A stretch of 37,638 nucleotides of DNA from Deltaproteobacteria bacterium. GTDB taxonomy: Bacteria; Desulfobacterota; Desulfobacteria; Desulfobacterales; B30-G6. The notes under the pieces were generated by a model. That model made no database searches and was not told where the DNA came from. It saw nothing but the letters and a program-made list of their open reading frames with translations. Of the stretch, positions 30,462 through 37,638 are shown piece by piece; positions within the stretch are counted from its first letter, which is position 1, and each line of letters begins with the position of its first letter. Where the stretch lies: NCBI GenBank assembly GCA_022340465.1, contig JAJDNW010000070.1, positions 1 through 37,638 of the forward strand. The letters run 5' to 3'. A program made the position numbers and the translations under genes.

Positions 30462-32304
30462 TCTGAAAAGGTATCTTCAAATAGTACACGCCGTTCTTGA
30501 GCAACGCTTCCACCGGAAGATCGCCATCCTCGAACACCTTGATCATGCCCTTGTTGTCCTGAAGCACTTCGGCGGTAAACCCCTTGAGACCGCGCTCCCC
30601 CGCAAGCCGGATCAGCATGCCATAAAGATACTGGCCAAGGCCGATGCCCTGGTACTGTTCGTCCACGAAAAAACCTAAATCGCCGAAACCGGTTTCCGCA
30701 TTCCGTGCATACCTGGCTTCGGCAATGATGATTTCCTGACCGGGTTCGTTGATCAGGGCCACGATGGACATCTCGTCCCGGTAATCGATGTTTACATAGG
30801 CCTGCACCTTGTCATGCGGCATGGTCGAAATGGGAAAGAAAAAGCGGCGGTACACCGATTCTCTGGAGAATCGGTAGAAGAAACGCCGCACGGCCTCTTC
30901 ATCGGATGGTTTGATGGGACGAAAACGGACCTGCAGGCCGTTGTCCATCACATGCTCGGTTGCAACCTCCATGGGATACAGCCGGGCGCTGTCCGCCAAA
31001 AATATCTGGTCGCTGAAAAGAATGTTTTTGGCTTTGGCTTCGTCGACCAGCTTCTGCCGGTCGTCGGGGTGGGCGATGTCGATCAGGGCCTGGGCCCTCT
31101 CCCTGATGGTGCGCCATTTGAGATTGGCGACACCGTATTCCGTGGCCACGGCATCGATGGACTCCCGCATGTGGAACTGATTGCGCAGGTTGCGCAACGT
31201 CACCACGATATTGGGGGATCCCTTGCTGTTGCGGCTGGGCAGGCCGATGATCGAGCGCCCCCCCTTGGACATATCCGCGCCGGTAAAGAGATCCGCCGCC
31301 TTGCTGGGGCCTGAGCTAATGTCGTTTTTGCCCAGCGAAAAGGCCATTCGCCCCAGGAGGTCCACTTTGCGGGCCTCGTCCACGACCACGAAATTGGGGA
31401 TGCGGCCCAACTGAATGGGATCGAACACCTGCTCCACACTCTGAAATTCCACCACGGGGTTGCGGTCCAGCCACTGCATCAGTTTTGGGGTGCCCAGGGC
31501 ATAGGAAGCGACCGACTTTCCCCTGAACAACGGCTTGCGGTAGTTGGTCACGGCGCCGCTCTTCACCAGGTCCATCAAGGCATCGGTAAAATAGGAGGTG
31601 TGGATCCCCAGGTGCTTTTTACCCGCCAGATGGCGGCCGATTGCCTCGAACAGGGGGCCGGTCAACAGGCTGATGCAGTCCCCATCCTTGATAATCTGGG
31701 CGATGTTGGCACCGACCCGGTCGATAACAGGCCGGGCAGGCCTGCGCTTGAAATAGGTCGGCGGCTCGGAGGACTCGACCAGCAGGTTGAAGTCGGAGAT
31801 GGACACGATCGTGTCGCCGAAGGTGAAAGGAATCTCCCGGTTTATCTCACCTACCACCAGGTCGGCCCGTTCCATGGCTTCCCTGGCAATGTCCACGGCC
31901 ACACCCAGGCTGCAGTAACCGGCCTCATCCGGCGGCGTAATCTGGATGAAGGCGATGTCGATGGGGATGCGGTTTGACTTTATAATTTTGGGAAGCTGTG
32001 AAATCCTGGCCGGAATGAGATCCACGCTCCCGGTAACCATGGCTTCGGTGGACACCCACGTCGAAAAAAAAGTTTTGAGGCGATACTTGCGGTAGTCCAT
32101 GCCCTTCAACGAATTGAAGTCGCTGTGGCTGGTCAGCTGAATCACTTCCAGATCGTTGACATCCGAAAGCCCGGATGCGATCAGGCTCTTGACCAGCGTG
32201 CGGGGTTCGGCCACGCCGCTGCCGATAAATATGTTCATGCCCGGCCTGATATACTGCAGCACTTCTTCGGGCGTTACCACCTTTTTCTTCCAGTTCGTTT
32301 TCAT
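30451..32304 (-). CDS. Acetyl-CoA hydrolase/CoA-transferase fused to a GNAT domain
   Basis: 617 residues. Residues 1-450 match the acetyl-CoA hydrolase/4-hydroxybutyrate CoA-transferase family (IRPGMNIFIGSGVAEP, FIQITPPDEAGYCSLG, LGIHTSYFTDALMDLVKSGAVTN, GGRSIIGLPSRNSKGSPNIV). Residues 455-617 form a GNAT acetyltransferase domain with the acetyl-CoA-binding QYQGIGLGQYL (550-560). The fusion may both move CoA between acids and acetylate a protein or small molecule in response to acyl-CoA. In characterised CoA-transferases of the family a Glu (Glu238 in the Clostridium aminobutyricum enzyme, in a GIH-(S/T)-E-M context) is the catalytic residue; here that position reads GIHTS (Ser237), so the classical mechanism looks lost. 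AAGGT lies about 10 nt before ATG 32304. Confidence 0.85.
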   Translation of the reverse strand: MKTNWKKKVVTPEEVLQYIRPGMNIFIGSGVAEPRTLVKSLIASGLSDVNDLEVIQLTSHSDFNSLKGMDYRKYRLKTFFSTWVSTEAMVTGSVDLIPARISQLPKIIKSNRIPIDIAFIQITPPDEAGYCSLGVAVDIAREAMERADLVVGEINREIPFTFGDTIVSISDFNLLVESSEPPTYFKRRPARPVIDRVGANIAQIIKDGDCISLLTGPLFEAIGRHLAGKKHLGIHTSYFTDALMDLVKSGAVTNYRKPLFRGKSVASYALGTPKLMQWLDRNPVVEFQSVEQVFDPIQLGRIPNFVVVDEARKVDLLGRMAFSLGKNDISSGPSKAADLFTGADMSKGGRSIIGLPSRNSKGSPNIVVTLRNLRNQFHMRESIDAVATEYGVANLKWRTIRERAQALIDIAHPDDRQKLVDEAKAKNILFSDQIFLADSARLYPMEVATEHVMDNGLQVRFRPIKPSDEEAVRRFFYRFSRESVYRRFFFPISTMPHDKVQAYVNIDYRDEMSIVALINEPGQEIIIAEARYARNAETGFGDLGFFVDEQYQGIGLGQYLYGMLIRLAGERGLKGFTAEVLQDNKGMIKVFEDGDLPVEALLKNGVYYLKIPFQSEE

Positions 32305-32357
32305 ACCGGTATTTACCTTTTTCTTTCTTTTTTTGACATGGTTTTTCTGTATTTTTT

Positions 32358-32809
32358 GACACGGATTACGCGGATTTCACTGATAGATGATGGGGTTAGA
32401 CCGATCCATCACTTTGCGCTTGATCTCAACGGAGTGTCCAAAATTGATCAGCAAACCAACCTCAATACCTGTGGCCTTCAAATAATTAACCAATTGCACT
32501 TCATGGATATTCGTAATTGTCTTAACTGCTTTCAATTCCAATATGACCTTATGTTCAACAATCAAGTCGGCAAAATATTGGCCCACCAATACATCTTCGT
32601 AATAGACATCTGTCGCGCACTCTTTGGCAACTTCCAGCCCTGATCGCTCCAGCTCGACGCTCATGGCATTCTGGTAGACTTTTTCTAAAAATCCGAATCC
32701 GAGTATATTGTGAACCTTGAAAGCAGCTTTGATGATTTGGTCTGTCAGGCTAGCATGTTTCATTTATCAATTCCATTTTAATGTCTGTGCAATCCGTGAA
32801 ATCCGTGTC
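32358..32809. mobile_element. Inverted-repeat-bounded cassette containing the GxxExxY gene
   Basis: Arms of 23 bp at 32358-32380 and 32787-32809 match at 20 of 23 positions when inverted; both start GACACGGATT when read inward. The only gene inside is the GxxExxY protein, and it fills the interval almost completely. Calling it mobile is inference from this structure and from a gene-less relative at 26451-26510. Confidence 0.45.
32377..32763 (-). CDS. GxxExxY-family protein with PD-(D/E)XK nuclease-like fold
   Basis: 128 residues. The family signature G-F-L-E-K-V-Y lies at 24-30. Asp66 (YFADLIVEHK) and Glu76-x-Lys78 (ILELKAV) have the spacing of a PD-(D/E)XK nuclease site, with Gln90 in HEVQLVNYL as a possible fourth residue. 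The biochemical function of the family is not established. The gene is bracketed by an inverted repeat of the GACACGGATT family (left arm 32358-32380, right arm 32787-32809), and its TGA stop (32377-32379) lies inside the left arm. On the upstream side the repeat expands into a 48-bp tandem array. This arrangement suggests a repeat-associated mobile cassette. ATG 32763 has only a weak GGA ahead of it. Confidence 0.85.
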   Translation of the reverse strand: MKHASLTDQIIKAAFKVHNILGFGFLEKVYQNAMSVELERSGLEVAKECATDVYYEDVLVGQYFADLIVEHKVILELKAVKTITNIHEVQLVNYLKATGIEVGLLINFGHSVEIKRKVMDRSNPIIYQ

Positions 32810-32964
32810 TGTTACCCGAACCACTTCATTGTCCGTGGAATCCGCGAAATCCGTGTCTGTTACCCGAACCACTTCATTGTCCATGAAATCCGCGAAATCC
32901 GTGTCTGTTACCCGAACCACTTCATTGTCCGTGGAATCCGCGAAATCCGTGTCTGTTATTCGAA
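32783..32964. repeat. 48-bp tandem repeat array, about 3.8 units
   Basis: Units begin at 32783, 32831, 32879 and 32927; the last is cut after about 38 bp. Each contains two or three AATCC-G-(C/T)-G half-motifs followed by TCTGTTACCCGAACCACTTC. Because 48 is a multiple of three, frames through it read as 16-residue repeats, but nothing suggests translation. The last unit overlaps the 3' end and supplies the TAA stop (32956-32958) of the minus-strand helicase gene. Confidence 0.9.
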
Positions 32965-35900
32965 ATTCACCGGCACCCGCACCCTATTGCCGGCCTTGTT
33001 TTTGAACAACAGGTAGCCCCTGGCCTGGCCGAACAGGTATAACTCCAGCGTCAACTTAACGTCCTTCCGGCAGTAGTCCAGAAGCTCACGCAGACGCTGC
33101 TGCTTCCACCACCTGAGCGCCTGCAGCCCGTCGGCACTTTTTTCGGCCTGCAGCGTGACCCTGGACAGATGGTCGAGGGAAAGCCGATACCCCAGGTGGT
33201 TGTGAACTTCCTCCAGAATATCCAGCGTGGGCAGCCGCCTGAAATCGAAGTCGGTATACCCGCTCAGGACTTTGTAGTCGAAACGTTTGATGTTGAAGCC
33301 GATCACCAGGTCCAGAACCCGCAGATGTTCGAACATTTCCGGAAGCTGCTCTTCCATGTATTCGAAGTAACGATCCTCCCGGGAATCGTACAGGACACCG
33401 CAACTGACTTTCATGCGATCGGCCCGGTGCCATCCGCCGACCTCTGCCGCGGAAAGCTGGGTTTCGAGGTCCAGAACACCGTAGCGCATCGGTTGTTCGG
33501 CGGTCAATACGGCTGCCGCTTCGCCGTCGCTCTCCGACCTGAAACGTTTCCGTTTTCTGGCATCCCGCCGTTTTCGCAAACGCCCCCCGTACCTGCCCTT
33601 CATTTTCTTTTCGGGTGCTGTCCGCTCAGGCGCTGCGACGACCTCCGAAGGTTCTGAATGCCTGCCTGATGCTTGTTCTGCGGTTGCAGGCAGCGATTTT
33701 TCCGCTTTGGCGGGCTCGCCCGCGCCGGCAAGGGTCAGGCTTTGAACGTCCACCCCTTCGCTTGTTTCTCCGGCCGGCCGGCCCGCAGGGGGTCGACGCC
33801 CGGCGCCACGCCGCAGATGCTCGAGAATGAAAATCGCGGCAGCCTTGTCGATGGGGCGATTTCCCGAACCGCACTTGGGCGAATGCACGCAGGAGGGGCA
33901 GCCGTTGTCGCATGGGCATTCCCTGATGGCTTTAAGGGTGACCTCCAGGAGGGACCCGGCGCGTGCGAACGCCTGGCGGCTCAACCCGGCACCTCCCGGA
34001 ACACCGTCGTACACGAAAACGGCGGGGCGGCCCAGCTGCGGATGGAGGGGGATGGAGATGCCGCCCAGATCGTTGCGGTCCGCCATGACCAGCAGGGGAA
34101 ACATGCCGATGGCAGCGTGTTCGATGGCGTGGATGCCCCCCATAAAGTGCATGAAGGCCGCTTCCGCGGCCGACTGGACCCGTGAGGGGATTTCGAACCA
34201 CAGTCCCTCGGTTTCGAACGTCTGTGCCGGTAAATCCAGCGGCACCCTGTCGATTCTTTTGTGGGATCTGATCCGCCAGCGTTCATAGCCGGTCACCTGT
34301 TCGGTGACCTTCAGCTTTCCCAGGGATACGGTGGTGTCCCAGACCCTGCTCTCGTGCCACACCGCCATTATCTCCGTATCTTTGTGCGCCCTCACCCGTG
34401 TGTAGTAGTCTACATCCGCCGGCGACACACGCGCCGTCTTCGTTTCCAGATCGAGGTCGTCCACCAGGTAAGTGGATCCCCGGTGAAGGTAGATCGCACC
34501 CGGGTGGGTTTCCTTGAAAGCCCTGTGGCCGTCGATTTCACCACGGTGCTCTCCGTCGGAGCTGGCGACGATCTGATACCGGCTGCCGGTTCCCCTCAAA
34601 TCGACATGGCGCTGGGGGGACTTGTATTTCGAAAACCAGCTGTCGCCGTCGGCGCTCTTGAGGAGTTCCCCCTCCTTTTCCAGTTGCCGCACGACGCCGG
34701 AAATCTGCCCCTTTTGCATTAACGGCTCCTGTTTCTTCAACGGCAGCTCCGCGGCTGCGCACACCAGGTGCTGCGCCACAATACCCGGATTGTCGGGGTT
34801 GATAACCGCCGCTTCCGGTTCGCGCCGGAACAGGTCTTCGGGATTACGCATGAAATATTGATCCAGGGCATCCTCGCCGGCGATCATGATCATGCCCGAC
34901 GCCTGACCGCTGCGCCCCACCCTGCCCCCCCGCTGCAGGGTGGCCACGACGGTTCCCGGGTACCCCACCAGCAGGCAGAGGTCCAGATCGCCGATGTCGA
35001 TCCCCAGTTCCAGCGCACTGGTCGAGATGACCGCCAAAAGTTCTCCGCTGTTGAGTTTGGCCTCGATTTCACGCCGCTCCCCGGGGAGGAAGCCGGCCCG
35101 GTAGGCGCTGATGCGGTCGGCGTACTCGCCGGCACTGCTGCCGGCCCAGATGGCGATCAGTTCGGCCAACTTCCTCGACTGGGTGTACACAATGGTTCGC
35201 AGGCCCCTGTGAAGCGCCGCTTTCAAAAGCAGAATGGCCGTCTGGGCCGGGCCCTCCAGTGGATCGATGAATACGGTGTGACGCTCACCCTGGGGATGAC
35301 CGCCCTTCAAAACGGTGTCAACAGGCAGGCCGGTCAACTGCTCCGCCAGGTCGGCCGGGTTGGCGACCGTGGCCGAATTGAAGATGAATGTGGGGGCCGC
35401 CCCGTAGTAACGGCAGATCCGCCGGAGACGTCTGAACACCTGGGCCATGTGGGAGCCCATGACCCCCCGGTAGGTGTGGACCTCATCCACCACCACCAGC
35501 CGCAGCCCGGAAAAAAAATCCGACCAGTTCTGATGGTGCGGCAGAAAGGAAAGGTTGAGCATTTCGGGGTTGGTCATGATGACGTTGGGGGGGCGTTCCC
35601 TGATCTTTTTCCGCTGATGCCCCGGCGTGTCACCGTCGTAGATGGCCGCCGACGGCTTGCGGCCGTTTAAAAAAAAAGCGGTTTTATTGAAATTCAACAG
35701 CTGGTCCTGGGCCAGCGCCTTGAGGGGAAAAAGATAGAGGGCCCGCGCGCCGGGGTCGGCCAAAAAATGCTCCAGCAGCACCAGGTTGTACACCAGCGTC
35801 TTTCCCGAGGCCGTCGGCGTGGCCACGACGACATGCCGCCCGGACCTTGCCAGATCGATCGCTTCCGCCTGGTGGCGGTACAGCTGCCCGATGCCCAGCT

Positions 35901-36060
35901 CCGGCAGCATCCGGCTCAGTTCGGCTGGCCAGGCTGCGGGGGGCGCGGACAACCCGGCCGCTACCGCCGGAAGAACCTTGTGAAACACCACCTGTCCACC
36001 GAGCCGTCGGGAAGCCTTCAGGGCCCGAATGTAGGCTTTCACGCCTGAACGCTCATCCAT
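32956..36060 (-). CDS. DEAD/DEAH helicase fused to a DnaQ-like exonuclease (MrfA-MrfB-like fusion)
   Basis: 1,034 residues. Residues about 55-400 are a superfamily 2 helicase: Walker A TPTASGKT (81-88), DEVH (192-195), SAT (229-231) and QRGGRVGR (376-383). Residues 400-745 match the YprA/MrfA type with a C-terminal DUF1998 (MZB) domain and the metal-binding cysteines 715, 717, 721, 724 and 730. A proline- and then Lys/Arg-rich linker (about 750-850) leads to a DEDD exonuclease domain: Asp864 and Glu866 (VLDLETQ), Asp928 (GFNIKRFDYK), Tyr996 and Asp1000 (YCRKD). In Bacillus subtilis MrfA and MrfB are separate partners in mitomycin lesion repair; here the two activities are on one chain. ATG 36060 is preferred; a GTG 13 codons earlier is possible. 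The stop lies in the 48-bp tandem repeat. Confidence 0.85.
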   Translation of the reverse strand: MDERSGVKAYIRALKASRRLGGQVVFHKVLPAVAAGLSAPPAAWPAELSRMLPELGIGQLYRHQAEAIDLARSGRHVVVATPTASGKTLVYNLVLLEHFLADPGARALYLFPLKALAQDQLLNFNKTAFFLNGRKPSAAIYDGDTPGHQRKKIRERPPNVIMTNPEMLNLSFLPHHQNWSDFFSGLRLVVVDEVHTYRGVMGSHMAQVFRRLRRICRYYGAAPTFIFNSATVANPADLAEQLTGLPVDTVLKGGHPQGERHTVFIDPLEGPAQTAILLLKAALHRGLRTIVYTQSRKLAELIAIWAGSSAGEYADRISAYRAGFLPGERREIEAKLNSGELLAVISTSALELGIDIGDLDLCLLVGYPGTVVATLQRGGRVGRSGQASGMIMIAGEDALDQYFMRNPEDLFRREPEAAVINPDNPGIVAQHLVCAAAELPLKKQEPLMQKGQISGVVRQLEKEGELLKSADGDSWFSKYKSPQRHVDLRGTGSRYQIVASSDGEHRGEIDGHRAFKETHPGAIYLHRGSTYLVDDLDLETKTARVSPADVDYYTRVRAHKDTEIMAVWHESRVWDTTVSLGKLKVTEQVTGYERWRIRSHKRIDRVPLDLPAQTFETEGLWFEIPSRVQSAAEAAFMHFMGGIHAIEHAAIGMFPLLVMADRNDLGGISIPLHPQLGRPAVFVYDGVPGGAGLSRQAFARAGSLLEVTLKAIRECPCDNGCPSCVHSPKCGSGNRPIDKAAAIFILEHLRRGAGRRPPAGRPAGETSEGVDVQSLTLAGAGEPAKAEKSLPATAEQASGRHSEPSEVVAAPERTAPEKKMKGRYGGRLRKRRDARKRKRFRSESDGEAAAVLTAEQPMRYGVLDLETQLSAAEVGGWHRADRMKVSCGVLYDSREDRYFEYMEEQLPEMFEHLRVLDLVIGFNIKRFDYKVLSGYTDFDFRRLPTLDILEEVHNHLGYRLSLDHLSRVTLQAEKSADGLQALRWWKQQRLRELLDYCRKDVKLTLELYLFGQARGYLLFKNKAGNRVRVPVNFE

Positions 36061-36123
36061 TTTCCGCCATCGTTCCCCGGTTTGGGCTTGACGCCACACC
36101 CAACAAATTGATATTTTTTGATA

Positions 36124-36152
36124 TTGACTTGAATTTTATGAAAATATATCTA
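36124..36152 (+). promoter_or_regulatory. Candidate promoter toward the CNNM/CorC-type gene
   Basis: TTGACT at 36124-36129 and TATCTA at 36147-36152 are separated by 17 bp in an AT-rich stretch. The leader to ATG 36386 would be about 225 nt. The 36061-36385 spacer holds no convincing gene; a short frame from 36138 is discussed among the rejected items. Confidence 0.4.
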
Positions 36153-36177
36153 TATTTCATTAGATGGAACCGTACAA
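36149..36177 (-). promoter_or_regulatory. Candidate promoter for the helicase-exonuclease gene
   Basis: On the minus strand TTGTAC (36177-36172) and TATAGA (36154-36149) are separated by 17 bp. The -10 box overlaps the -10 of the opposing promoter, so the divergent genes could compete for polymerase. The leader would be about 80 nt. Confidence 0.45.
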
Positions 36178-36385
36178 TAGGCATTAATCATCTGTACCTG
36201 CATCGTTCAGAATCGGCAGGTGCTGCATTTTATGGCATGACCACATATCCTTTTCAAGAGGAAGCGGCAATATTGGAAGAACCTTCTTTATTGGCAGCAA
36301 ATCCATTGTCTAAAACAGCTACCGCGATTTTTATCCCTTCCGGACAGTTCCGACACCTCCCATGCCAACCGGGGAACGGCCCGAC

Positions 36386-37638
36386 ATGACAAACGAGATT
36401 TTCCTACTGCTTGGCTTAGTCGTTTTGTCCGGATTTTTCTCTTCGGCGGAGACGGCACTCTTTTCCATCAGCAAAACCAAGGCGATTCACCTGGCCAAAG
36501 AGGGCGGGGGCCCATGCCATCTGATCCTGCGCATGAAAACGGACCCCCACACCCTTTTGACCACGATCCTCATCGGCAACAACCTCGTCAACGTGGCAGC
36601 GGCGGCGCTGGCCACCTCCGTGGCCATGCGTTCTTTCCCCGGTTTTGCCATCGGAATCGCCACCGGCGGCATGACCTTCCTGATCCTGGTTTTCGGCGAG
36701 GTTTTTCCCAAATCGATCGCCACGCGCAACAACATTCTGATCGCCAAAGCCGCCATTTACCCTATCTTCTGGCTCTCGCTGCTGTTCTTTCCGGTCATCA
36801 AGTTCCTGAACTTCATCCCCTGGTTGACCGGCCGCATCAAAAAACCGCAGGCGGTGACCGAAGAGGAGCTGATGACCTTCGTGGAAGTGGTTGAGAAAGA
36901 GGGTGAAATCAAGGAGGAAGAGCGGGAACTGATTCACAACATTTTCGAATTCGACGACACCAACACCTCCGAAATCATGACGCCCCGGGCCGACATGTTC
37001 GTCATCGACATCGCCGAGGAGCTGGATATCGAAAAAATCGTGGACTCCGGCTTTTCCCGCTTTCCGGTCATCCAGGGAGATATCGACCACGTCGTCGGCA
37101 TCCTGAACATCAAGGATCTTTTCAAACACATCGCCGCCGGCGACAAAGAGACCGACATCGCCCAGATTATGAAAAAGCCCTACGTTGTCCCGGAAAATAA
37201 AAAGCTGGACAAGCTCCTGCATCAGTTCAAAAAAACCAAAACCCACATCGCCATCGTGGTCGACGAACACGGCGGTGTTTCCGGCCTCATCACCCTGGAG
37301 GATGCCCTGGAGGAACTCGTGGGAGAAATCGAGGACGAAACCGACAAGGATGAGCCCTGCATCGTCAGCTTGAAGCCCAAGACCTGGATCGTCCTGGGAA
37401 AAACCGATGTCGACGACGTGAACGCAGAGATCGGCATGGAGATCCCCGATTCGGCAACCTATGACACCTTTTCGGGGTACATCCTGGACACCATCGGGAG
37501 AATCCCCGCCGAAAACGAAGAGATCAGCCTGCGCAACTACTTGATTACGGTGAAGAAAAAAGACGGCAACCGGATTGTTCGCTATGCCGTCAAAGAGCTG
37601 GAGCCCCGGGAAGAGCCGGCCCCTGAGGCGAATGAAGC
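36386..37638 (+). CDS. CNNM/CorC-type membrane protein (DUF21-CBS-CorC_HlyC), 3'-truncated by the window
   Basis: 417 codons are visible and the frame is still open at the window end. Residues about 1-145 form a DUF21/CNNM membrane domain with 3-4 helices and the GFFSSAETALFSISKTK and TILIGNNLVNVAAAALAT motifs. An acidic EEEL..EKEGEIKEEERELIHNIFEFDD linker follows, then a CBS pair (about 195-315: IMTPRADMFVIDI, IVVDEHGGVSGLITLEDALEELVGEI) and a CorC_HlyC C-terminal domain (from about 330). Proteins of this family, often annotated hemolysin C or CorB/CorC, are linked to Mg2+/Na+ transport; the CNNM fold has been shown to be a Mg2+ transporter in some prokaryotes. ATG 36386 has GGGGAA about 10 nt upstream. 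Confidence 0.9.
   Translation, partial: MTNEIFLLLGLVVLSGFFSSAETALFSISKTKAIHLAKEGGGPCHLILRMKTDPHTLLTTILIGNNLVNVAAAALATSVAMRSFPGFAIGIATGGMTFLILVFGEVFPKSIATRNNILIAKAAIYPIFWLSLLFFPVIKFLNFIPWLTGRIKKPQAVTEEELMTFVEVVEKEGEIKEEERELIHNIFEFDDTNTSEIMTPRADMFVIDIAEELDIEKIVDSGFSRFPVIQGDIDHVVGILNIKDLFKHIAAGDKETDIAQIMKKPYVVPENKKLDKLLHQFKKTKTHIAIVVDEHGGVSGLITLEDALEELVGEIEDETDKDEPCIVSLKPKTWIVLGKTDVDDVNAEIGMEIPDSATYDTFSGYILDTIGRIPAENEEISLRNYLITVKKKDGNRIVRYAVKELEPREEPAPEANE

Noticed and set aside
32783-32964. CRISPR array
   Set aside because: The 48-bp units are contiguous and near-identical throughout, without variable spacers, and no cas genes are near.
32717-33016. Frames encoding 16-residue repeats across the 48-bp tandem array
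   Set aside because: The period happens to be a multiple of three, so any frame without a stop looks repetitive. There is no ribosome site, and different frames are equally open.
36138-36389. An 83-codon plus-strand frame whose TGA overlaps the ATG of the CNNM gene
   Set aside because: It has no Shine-Dalgarno, starts between the candidate promoter boxes, and its composition shows no coding pattern or recognisable family. The ATGA overlap is probably chance.

Overview
The window looks like a chromosomal segment of a GC-rich, Gram-negative anaerobe, most likely a Desulfobacterota (Desulfobacterales/Desulfosarcina-like) bacterium. The inference rests on gene content: a PilY1-type pilus tip protein, a two-subunit ADP-forming acyl-CoA synthetase, an acetyl-CoA hydrolase/GNAT fusion, an ExbB-ExbD-TonB set, and intergenic spaces crowded with palindromic dispersed repeats. 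No rRNA, tRNA, CRISPR array, phage module or intact transposase is visible.

Layout: 1-4071 is the 3' part of a PilY1/PilC-like gene, closed by a strong hairpin shared with a convergent CBS-domain gene. 5063-9655 holds the acyl-CoA synthetase alpha and beta genes (split by a REP-like palindrome), a tyrosine-phosphatase-family protein and an unassigned protein with faint kinase-like motifs. 9761-13500 encodes CorA and a large MscS-family channel. 13821-15527 has a YigI-like hotdog thioesterase and a REC-GGDEF response regulator. Divergent from the latter is a membrane-anchored Ser/Thr-kinase-like protein (15741-18146), whose stop lies 4 bp from that of a TPR lipoprotein-like/secreted protein. 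That protein ends a minus-strand series: a 17-repeat DxDxDG secreted protein (22675-24468), ExbB, ExbD, TonB and the TPR protein. 24875-26413 carries queE and queC (7-deazaguanine pathway). 26638-28876 is an overlapping glycosyltransferase/HAD pair. Then come a YhhN-family membrane protein, a HicB-like fragment, a possible 46-aa small gene, the acetyl-CoA hydrolase/GNAT fusion, a GxxExxY nuclease-fold gene, a helicase-exonuclease fusion resembling MrfA joined to MrfB, and a CNNM/CorC-type gene that runs off the right end.

The most unusual material lies between and at the ends of genes. At least six repeat families occur: a 119-bp element in three near-identical copies; a MITE-like element with 14-bp terminal inverted repeats in two copies; a 244/274-bp element bounded by GTTGCA/TGCAAC in two copies; a double-hairpin leader directly before the Shine-Dalgarno of two unrelated genes, with compensatory stem changes; an AAATCCGTGTC family that brackets the GxxExxY gene as an inverted repeat, forms a 48-bp tandem array and has a gene-less relative 6 kb away; and palindromes around mscS. 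Four genes take their stop codons from inside such repeats.

Best candidates for something undescribed are the GxxExxY cassette with its repeats, the covarying leader hairpin, the single-chain MrfAB-like repair enzyme, and the ExbBD-TonB/TPR/DxDxDG-repeat/kinase neighbourhood. All functions come from motif reading; no database search was run.
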